Below, one piece after another: positions 1 through 5,131 of a stretch of DNA of 5,131 bases. This stretch comes from Candidatus Minthenecus merdequi (GTDB lineage: Bacteria > Bacteroidota > Bacteroidia > Bacteroidales > Paludibacteraceae), in the NCBI GenBank assembly GCA_018064385.1, contig JAGHVI010000120.1, positions 1 through 5,131 on the forward strand, written 5' to 3'. A program made the translations under genes and the position numbers. Each line of letters starts with the position of its first letter. Position 1 is the first letter of the stretch. The notes beneath the pieces were generated by a model that saw only the letters and a list, made by a program, of their open reading frames with translations, did not search any database and was not told where the DNA came from.

Positions 1-2909
1 TCTGCCATATAACCCATTGGGTTGTCTTCGTCGTATGTGAAGAATAGTCCGGAATTCTGGTCGCCAAGCATAAAGTATAGATGCTCGCCAAAAGGATAAT
101 AGCGTTTGGTGTGGGCATTTGCCATTGAGTCTGGTGTGTTTTCCGGCAGTTTTGCAGGATCACAGGTGGCAAGAATCAAACCATTGCGGTCGTAGATATT
201 TCCTGCCCACATTTCGTTTGTGAGCAATGCGATGCGAGGGTTGTATTCAATTATTGGCAATCCTTCGCGAGAAAGCACGTATGCCGGACGGACGAGAGTG
301 TCGCTTCTATCCCACAAAGCATAATGCTGCCATACGCAAAGCGTAAACACGGCAATAGTGATATAAGTCCATGTGACAATAGAGACAGGGAAGTTGTAAT
401 CATAAACACTGCGACGACGAATCTGCTTCTGTGTTGTCGTCAGTTCCTCATCTTCAATGTTTTTAGATAAAGAGATTACAATTCCTATTGCCATAAGGTT
501 GAGAATCATACTGACTCTGCCATAACTCAAGAAAGGAGCGGCGACGCCAGTCAGAGGTATCATTCCACTGCTTCCGAGAGCAATAATGAAGAACTGAACA
601 GCTGTCACGACAGTCACACCCATGCAGAAATAGAAAGCAAACGGATGCCCAGTACGATAACCCATGACAATAATTCGCCGTAAAAGCAATGCCATACACA
701 AAACGACGATAAGCAATCCTATCCAACCAATTTGTTCGCCAATGCTGGAAAGTATCATATCTGTATGGAAGGCAGGAATGAGGTTGGCATTTCCATCACC
801 CAAGCCTTGTCCTGTCATTCCGCCTGTGGCTAAAGCCCAAAGACCATTTGCGACCTGTGTATTGCTTACAGGTTCGGCAAATTCCCCAAGATGCTCAATA
901 TCGAGATTTCCCCATGTGTTGACACACATTCTTGTGCGTTGCTCGAATCTTTCCGCCACATCTGTATCTGCCACGACAGGAATACTATTGAGTATCTGAC
1001 CGCCGAATACAAAACTAAAGACCAAAAGATTTATCATAAAAGCAGTCTCAAAGAATTGCTTGTGTCGTAATAAGCCGAACATTATCCATGCGGCAAACCA
1101 AATCGAAGCAAAAACAATAGCGTTGCCTATCATTGCTCCGAAAATCATAAACACAGCAAAACTCACAACACCATATATCAATATCGCAAAATCACATGTG
1201 AGAATGCGTTTCCATTTGTCGTCTTCCGCAAGATTGTCAAGGTTGACTTTTGATTTGACAATCGAATAAAGCAATACGAAAGTTATTCCGATAACAAGAG
1301 CAGGTCCCATATCGTCTAATTTAGTATAAAGTGCTATTAATAACACAAGACCAGAAATCAACCATCCTAACGTTTTAACTTTGCTCCAGACGTTTGTCCT
1401 GTCAGGTCGGGAGTATGCAATGATGGAATCAGCCTTTTGCGTAAAGAATGCAGACATATAGAGTAGTATCAAGTACTTCGCTATTTCGCTAGGTTGGAAT
1501 GTGAGCCCGAACAAATTTAGATTGACCTTCATGCCACCAATATCTTTGCCGAGAGGTGTCCAAAGGAGTAATGTGAGAATTATTGCAGAAACAAACCATC
1601 CAAAACCCTTCGGAAACCTGTCAAGCAGATAGATTACGCATTTATTTGCCTTGCTGATAAAAGGAATGTTGAAGATTGCAAACGGCAGGCAAATAACAAT
1701 CAGAAACATTGCTCCAAGTTTCTTGTACCAATTGCCATTACATATCAGTACGGGTGTTATCCAGGCCACTTTTTGTTTGAAAGGCAATAGCAGCCATCTA
1801 CCGACAGCAGCAGGGATATCAAATCCCAGTTTATAGTTCCCTTGATATAGTTTTACGAAGTCAATATGTCTGAACAATAAGATGATACCAACGCCTATCA
1901 ATACACCCTTTGCCATTTCCGTTCCTCGGAGTTCCTCGGTGAGAGGATTCTGAATGGCATACATTATAAGCACACATAGTCCAGTTAAGAACATAGCGGC
2001 AGCAAGTAGTACTGAATCAAAATAACTCTTGCGAAGCACCAGAAAGACTGTCAACACCCACCACGCAAACAGAACCAGCACAAACCATTTGATGACTTCG
2101 GCTTTGTATTCTGTAGGCGTACGCACAGTTATGGTGCCGTCATTTTTGATTTGTTTGAGAGTGGCATTGTCGATCATTTGAATACAATGCTCTGATTGTT
2201 CAAAATCGAAAGTGAGGTCATCCTTGAATTTTCCTTTCTTTATTCCTTGCGAAGATCCATATTCAAAACCCTTCTTTATTGGCAAAACGCTGTAAGCCCT
2301 TTTTTTGTCAAGACCGCTGAATACAGCCTTTCCAGTAGCGTCAGTTTTTGCGTAAGCAAGAATGGAGTCTTTGGCGTGATTGAGAGAATCAACATAATAT
2401 TCTCTCAATCTCACTATTGTACCATTATAACTTTGTGGCTCTTCTGAACTGATTTGAACCGTGATTATTCCATTTCCTTCACCAAGTTTGTAATTACAAG
2501 AGACAGTTTCAATTGATGGAATATTTTGGTCAAGTCCTATAGACTCGTAGGATTTCTCGAGTGCTTTGGTCAACACCTTGGCAGAATCTGCCACTAAGGC
2601 TGGAACTTTGCCAAAGTCTTTTTTCTGTAGGTGGTATAAATTTGAATATTCCAGATTGCGCTTCAAACGAGCCTCAAGTGTATCTGCTATGAAATCCGCA
2701 TCCTGTCTATTGGCAACATATCCATTGTTCAGCAAAATGTCTGATATTTTCTCTGATGTAATGTCTGGTGACAAATTTATAGAAAGATGATGCTTGTAAT
2801 TGTATTCAACTTCTCGAAATTGCGGTTTCAGATTACTCAAAAACAGCAAGAGCATTCCACAAAGGAGTATCGTGGAAACAATCATCGCATATTTTGAAAC
2901 GGATTTCAT
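1..2909 (-). CDS. SEDS glycosyltransferase (FtsW/RodA/SpoVE family) fused to a PbpA-like class B penicillin-binding protein; 3' end outside window
   Basis: Open from ATG at 2909 to the left edge, 969 codons with no stop. TAA TAA lies just upstream in frame, which fixes the start. Layout seen: one membrane segment (about residues 8-26); an extracytoplasmic region (27-272) containing a beta-rich stretch with TDATGKAVFSGL (about 190-201) that resembles carboxypeptidase-regulatory/Ig-like folds; about 14 membrane segments from W275 to about 862; then a soluble part. SEDS hallmarks are QPSEIAK (472-478), LDDMGPALV (531-539, the EPDLGTA-like motif), TGGMTGQGLGDGN (695-707) and IPAFHTD (711-717). 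D717 aligns with the catalytic Asp of FtsW/RodA. From about 890 the sequence matches the N-terminus of PbpA-type bPBPs: YNPRIALL, then WAGNIYDRNGLILA (901-914), then YYPFGEHLYFMLGD. Known of the families: SEDS polymerises lipid II and bPBP crosslinks the glycan. The transpeptidase SxxK, SxN and KTG motifs would lie off the edge, so that activity is inferred. It probably shares a transcript with the LpoB-like gene 42 bp upstream. Confidence 0.93.
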   Translation of the reverse strand, partial: MKSVSKYAMIVSTILLCGMLLLFLSNLKPQFREVEYNYKHHLSINLSPDITSEKISDILLNNGYVANRQDADFIADTLEARLKRNLEYSNLYHLQKKDFGKVPALVADSAKVLTKALEKSYESIGLDQNIPSIETVSCNYKLGEGNGIITVQISSEEPQSYNGTIVRLREYYVDSLNHAKDSILAYAKTDATGKAVFSGLDKKRAYSVLPIKKGFEYGSSQGIKKGKFKDDLTFDFEQSEHCIQMIDNATLKQIKNDGTITVRTPTEYKAEVIKWFVLVLFAWWVLTVFLVLRKSYFDSVLLAAAMFLTGLCVLIMYAIQNPLTEELRGTEMAKGVLIGVGIILLFRHIDFVKLYQGNYKLGFDIPAAVGRWLLLPFKQKVAWITPVLICNGNWYKKLGAMFLIVICLPFAIFNIPFISKANKCVIYLLDRFPKGFGWFVSAIILTLLLWTPLGKDIGGMKVNLNLFGLTFQPSEIAKYLILLYMSAFFTQKADSIIAYSRPDRTNVWSKVKTLGWLISGLVLLIALYTKLDDMGPALVIGITFVLLYSIVKSKVNLDNLAEDDKWKRILTCDFAILIYGVVSFAVFMIFGAMIGNAIVFASIWFAAWIMFGLLRHKQFFETAFMINLLVFSFVFGGQILNSIPVVADTDVAERFEQRTRMCVNTWGNLDIEHLGEFAEPVSNTQVANGLWALATGGMTGQGLGDGNANLIPAFHTDMILSSIGEQIGWIGLLIVVLCMALLLRRIIVMGYRTGHPFAFYFCMGVTVVTAVQFFIIALGSSGMIPLTGVAAPFLSYGRVSMILNLMAIGIVISLSKNIEDEELTTTQKQIRRRSVYDYNFPVSIVTWTYITIAVFTLCVWQHYALWDRSDTLVRPAYVLSREGLPIIEYNPRIALLTNEMWAGNIYDRNGLILATCDPAKLPENTPDSMANAHTKRYYPFGEHLYFMLGDQNSGLFFTYDEDNPMGYMA

Positions 2910-2951
2910 AGAATGTAATTATTAAGTTGGTTTCAGGCATTCTATCGTAGA

Positions 2952-3455
2952 TTATTTAGGTCGGACTACTGTCGTTCCACATTTCATGGAAATAATCTTA
3001 ATTGTTGCCTGAGGCAGTAGCCTATTGACAATTTCTTTTGTGGCACTAACTATCTCTTCAGAATTTGATAACGAAGAAGTCATGGTCGCAGTTTTACTCT
3101 TTGTTGTTTCTACATCAATCAGACGGACAATAAGATAATAACTTTCTTCGTCAGGTATAATGTTTACCTCACAAACATAATTTACGTTCATCTCTTTTCC
3201 TAATGTACAAATCTTTTGGTCATCAACCTTATTATTGCAATTTTGTACATTATTGAGTTGTTGAAGAAAGTCAGAGGTGCGGTCAATAGCTGTGTAATCG
3301 GATGTCTTGTTAATGTTGATAACCATTTCCTCAATAAAGGTTCTTTTTGTTGCGTCATCTATGTCTTCTGCATAAGCGACATAGATAGCTACTTTGTTTT
3401 GTGCCATAACCATTAATGGTAACCACATAATTAAAATAAGTAAAATCTGTTTCAT
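2952..3455 (-). CDS. Secreted LpoB/CsgG-like small protein, possible partner of the downstream cell-wall synthase
   Basis: Encodes 167 residues from ATG at 3455. The frame stays open upstream to an ATG at 3524, but the later start is preferred because it gives a clean signal peptide: MKQ, a hydrophobic stretch (4-17), then VMA|Q with cleavage after A18. There is no lipobox Cys, so unlike E. coli LpoB it should be soluble in the periplasm or exported. The mature part follows the CsgG/TolB-N/LpoB pattern: strand KVAIYVAY (21-28), a helix, YTAIDRTSDFLQQL (54-67), DDQKICTLGKEMNVNYVCEVNI (78-99), YYLIVRLIDVET (106-117), and a final helix EEIVSATKEIVNRLL (133-147). This strongly resembles Bacteroidota proteins with a 'DR.. 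FL.. DD..I..LGK..GV.YVC' pattern, recognised from memory. LpoB itself activates the synthase PBP1b in enterobacteria. A role in regulating the adjacent SEDS-bPBP fusion is inferred from position only. Four cysteines are present in the mature chain. Fold confidence is good; function is uncertain. Confidence 0.82.
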   Translation of the reverse strand: MKQILLILIMWLPLMVMAQNKVAIYVAYAEDIDDATKRTFIEEMVININKTSDYTAIDRTSDFLQQLNNVQNCNNKVDDQKICTLGKEMNVNYVCEVNIIPDEESYYLIVRLIDVETTKSKTATMTSSLSNSEEIVSATKEIVNRLLPQATIKIISMKCGTTVVRPK

Positions 3456-3533
3456 AGCAATATTTTTGTTGACATTATCTGCACTATTTCCGTTCGCTAA
3501 TGCACATAAAAAAGCATGGAACATTGTGCCTTC

Positions 3534-3672
3534 ATTGGAGCCTTTGAGGTCTTCGACTACCTAAATCTCTCCCAATTACAACGAGCAAAGCCCACGCCTA
3601 TATAGGCAGGAGCGCCGTCGCTTTACTCTTGGAGAGATTTTTTGAAAGTGTCGAAGTTTCAAAGACTCCAGT
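3534..3672. repeat. Large imperfect palindrome (about 139 bp), REP/MITE-like or structured leader RNA
   Basis: Arms pair in blocks around a centre near 3602. TGGAG 3536-3540 pairs with CTCCA 3666-3670; CTTTGA 3542-3547 with TCAAAG 3659-3664; CTTCGAC 3551-3557 with GTCGAAG 3650-3656; AAATCTCTCC 3563-3572 with GGAGAGATTT 3631-3640 (perfect 10 bp); GAGCAAAG 3583-3590 with CTTTACTC 3621-3628 (7 of 8). The core is the perfect 12-bp palindrome GCCTATATAGGC at 3596-3607. The core is GC-rich, unlike its AT-rich surroundings. Either strand would fold as RNA into a long interrupted hairpin. No target-site duplication is visible at the ends and there is no coding capacity. Downstream of the predicted promoter it would lie in the operon's leader. 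Whether it recurs in the genome cannot be seen here. Confidence 0.8.
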
Positions 3673-3723
3673 ATAAGCTACTTCGCTTTTTCCTATTCTA
3701 TGATGTGCATATTGATTTTATAC

Positions 3724-3755
3724 TCTTATTACATAGGCAATAATTCTTATTACAT
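3724..3755. repeat. Two 11-bp direct repeats, 21 bp apart
   Basis: TCTTATTACAT occurs at 3724-3734 and again at 3745-3755, so the copies start 21 bp apart, two helical turns. On the minus strand they fall about 15-45 nt after the predicted transcription start. That geometry would suit a dimeric DNA-binding regulator or a leader RNA feature, but AT-rich DNA produces such repeats by chance and the function is unproven. Confidence 0.45.
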
Positions 3756-3774
3756 TTGTGTTAGTGTTCGGTTG

Positions 3775-3804
3775 CAAAGATACAACAATTTCTTGAACCT
3801 GCAA
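3775..3804 (-). promoter_or_regulatory. Bacteroidota-type promoter for the LpoB-like/SEDS-bPBP operon
   Basis: Read on the minus strand, TTG (3804-3802) is followed by 19 nt and then TATCTTTG (3782-3775). This matches the primary-sigma consensus of Bacteroidota (TTTG or TTG at -33, TAnnTTTG at -7, spacing 19-21). An A8 tract (plus-strand T8 at 3818-3825) and further AT-rich DNA lie upstream, as for an UP-like element. The expected start of transcription is about 3769-3772, giving a leader of roughly 315 nt before the ATG at 3455. It lies downstream of the ATPase stop, so the LpoB-like gene should have its own transcript. Confidence 0.75.
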
Positions 3805-3895
3805 TGTCTTTATGTCGTTTTTTTTGCAATGATATTAAAAATAGTTTGATTTGCAATATTTTATCGTTCAAACGAGACTGTCTTTTCTACACATT

Positions 3896-5131
3896 TTAAT
3901 CCTTCAGACAGCCAATGGGCACAATCCAAATGCCATCGTCACGCTTGAAGGCATACTTGCCGACGGCTGTCAGGACCATCATGAAGGATGGCTCTTTCAT
4001 ACGGTCGGTATCTATCTTTGAAGCCAGTTTCTTCAGTGACTTGGCACCTTCTTCTATCAATGTTTCGCCACCCAACTTTATCTCCACCAAGCCATACGAC
4101 CCATTGCGCAGATGCACGACTGCATCGCACTCCAAGCCATCCTTATCTCTGTAGTGATATACCTCTCCGTCAAGAGCCTGAGCATATACACGAAGGTCGC
4201 GTACGCACAAAGTCTCGAAAAGCAGCCCGAAGGTGTTCAGGTCGTTCATCAAGTCTTTCGGACCTATGCCAAGTGCAGCAACTGCAATGGATGGATCAGT
4301 AAAATAACGGGTGTCGCTTGTCCTTACGGCTGTCTTGGATCTCAGATTGGGATTCCACGACTTGCAGTCTTCAATCACAAATATGCTTTTCAATGCCTGT
4401 ATATAGCTATAGATAGTCCTGTCGTTCAGGGTGTCATTGTCGTTCGTTTTCATATCTTGGCAGATTGAACTGAGCGTTGCCTGACTTCCCTGGTTTCGTG
4501 CATACGAGCGCAAAAGCAGTTTGGTGCGTTCGGGATTTCGCTCTATGCCATCTGGTTGTTTTACGTCAACGTTCACCACGGTGTCGTAATAATCAAAAGC
4601 TCTGCCCAAAGCCAGTTTGTGACTTTGACATACCGCCCTCGGCCAACCACCACGGCATGTAAGCCAAGCAATGTCGTTAAGTTCCAAATCGTTCGTGCCA
4701 ATCATTTTCTCATCACCCGAGAATATATTTCCAAGGCTTATAGTACCATTCGATTCTCCCGATTCCCATAATGACATCGTACGCATTTTCAATCTTGCAA
4801 TTCTTCCCACACCTGAATGGTAAATCTTTGCGATGTCTTCGTCAGACAGAGGTGATGCAGAGCCTGTCAATATGAATTGTCCATCCTCGTCTCTGTGGTC
4901 AACAGTAAACCTGACGGCATCCCATAATTCTGGTGCAAGTTGCCATTCATCTATCAGTCTTGGAGTCTCACCTTGCAGCAGTTTTTCGGGGTCCATTTGT
5001 GCCATTTTTAAGTTGGCATTTCTGTCCTTTGGATTGTCCATATACAGAACGCTTCCTGCAAGGTGCTCAGAAGTTGTGGTTTTACCGCACCATTTTGCTC
5101 CTTCCACCAATACTGCACCCATACCTTGTAG
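3896..5131 (-). CDS. AAA_14/DUF4143-family ATP-binding protein, 5' end outside window
   Basis: The frame is open to the right edge. The first Met in view is at 5122, but it sits only seven residues before Walker A, and family members usually carry a few dozen residues before it, so the true start is probably outside. Numbering from that Met (408 residues): Walker A GAKWCGKT (8-15), Walker B LIDEW (56-60), sensor-like FILTGS (83-88), a middle region with winged-helix character (RTIYSYIQALKSIFVIED), and the typical C-terminal DUF4143 part. That part contains GLECDAVV (D333) and VEIK (E347, K349), spaced like the D...ExK core of PD-(D/E)XK-fold domains. These ATPases occur in many copies in Bacteroidota and archaea, and their cellular role is not established; mobile-element or defence links have been suggested but nothing here supports either. 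It ends at TAA 3896-3898 with no clear terminator hairpin. By eye it is somewhat richer in G+C than the genes to its left, which may mean separate ancestry. Confidence 0.92.
   Translation of the reverse strand, partial: LQGMGAVLVEGAKWCGKTTTSEHLAGSVLYMDNPKDRNANLKMAQMDPEKLLQGETPRLIDEWQLAPELWDAVRFTVDHRDEDGQFILTGSASPLSDEDIAKIYHSGVGRIARLKMRTMSLWESGESNGTISLGNIFSGDEKMIGTNDLELNDIAWLTCRGGWPRAVCQSHKLALGRAFDYYDTVVNVDVKQPDGIERNPERTKLLLRSYARNQGSQATLSSICQDMKTNDNDTLNDRTIYSYIQALKSIFVIEDCKSWNPNLRSKTAVRTSDTRYFTDPSIAVAALGIGPKDLMNDLNTFGLLFETLCVRDLRVYAQALDGEVYHYRDKDGLECDAVVHLRNGSYGLVEIKLGGETLIEEGAKSLKKLASKIDTDRMKEPSFMMVLTAVGKYAFKRDDGIWIVPIGCLKD

Larger units (their letters stand above)
3456..3895. other. Intergenic region without a gene
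   Basis: This 440-bp gap separates the ATPase stop from the LpoB-like start. Its contents, in minus-strand order, are AT-rich DNA with no convincing terminator (3895-3806), the promoter, the 11-bp direct repeats, the large palindrome, and about 78 bp of unstructured sequence leading into the start codon. No tRNA, other recognisable RNA family or conserved small ORF was seen. Confidence 0.7.

Noticed and set aside
463..2790. Several open frames of 60-110 codons on the plus strand, and one of 87 codons at 726-463 on the minus strand.
   Set aside because: All overlap the 969-codon SEDS-bPBP frame, which carries clear family motifs. The alternatives show no recognisable domain.
3456..3524. A 23-residue N-terminal extension of the LpoB-like protein from an upstream ATG at 3524.
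   Set aside because: It would bury a textbook signal peptide (MKQILL...VMA|Q) inside the protein. The extension shows no conserved character.
3520..3690. Target-site duplication flanking the palindrome, which would show recent transposition.
   Set aside because: The flanks (GCCTTC on the left, ATAAGC on the right) share no direct repeat, so mobility is not supported by this copy alone.
3751..3758. Plus-strand TACATTTG, matching the -7 consensus.
   Set aside because: There is no TTG at the right distance upstream and no plus-strand gene follows; the next ORF is on the minus strand.
3806..3895. A rho-independent terminator after the ATPase gene.
   Set aside because: Only short, weak self-complementarity (AGACAGTCT) and no hairpin plus T-run in the right order were found.
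3915..4771. Overlapping plus- and minus-strand frames across the ATPase gene, up to 118 codons.
   Set aside because: They are antisense or out-of-frame shadows of a frame with Walker motifs and DUF4143 character.

Overview
The window looks like a piece of a Bacteroidota chromosome, probably Bacteroidales and perhaps Prevotella-like. The grounds are a TTG-N19-TATCTTTG promoter of the Bacteroidota type, start codons without Shine-Dalgarno sequences, and the protein families present. All three genes lie on the minus strand, so the biological order runs from right to left.

Right part (5131 to 3896): the 3' nine-tenths or so of a gene for an AAA_14/DUF4143-type ATP-binding protein. Its start lies just beyond the right edge. 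The frame runs to the edge and Walker A begins only eight residues after the first Met in view. Middle (3895 to 3456): a 440-bp gap with no gene. It holds a well-formed minus-strand promoter, a short tandem 11-bp repeat, and an imperfect palindrome of about 139 bp that would be transcribed inside a leader of roughly 315 nt.

Left part (3455 to 1): two genes 42 bp apart, probably one operon. The first encodes a small secreted protein with the sequence pattern of the CsgG/TolB/LpoB-type alpha/beta fold. The second is very large and runs off the left edge after 969 codons. It encodes a membrane-anchored extracytoplasmic region, then a full SEDS (FtsW/RodA/SpoVE) peptidoglycan glycosyltransferase core with the catalytic HTD motif, then the start of a PbpA-like class B penicillin-binding protein. 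This is a natural one-chain fusion of the two enzymes that normally form a SEDS-bPBP complex.

Working model (inference): the small LpoB-like protein and the fused synthase act together outside the inner membrane in a dedicated peptidoglycan-building system. Transcription would start at the promoter near 3770, with the palindromic element in the leader. The ATPase gene upstream appears unrelated.
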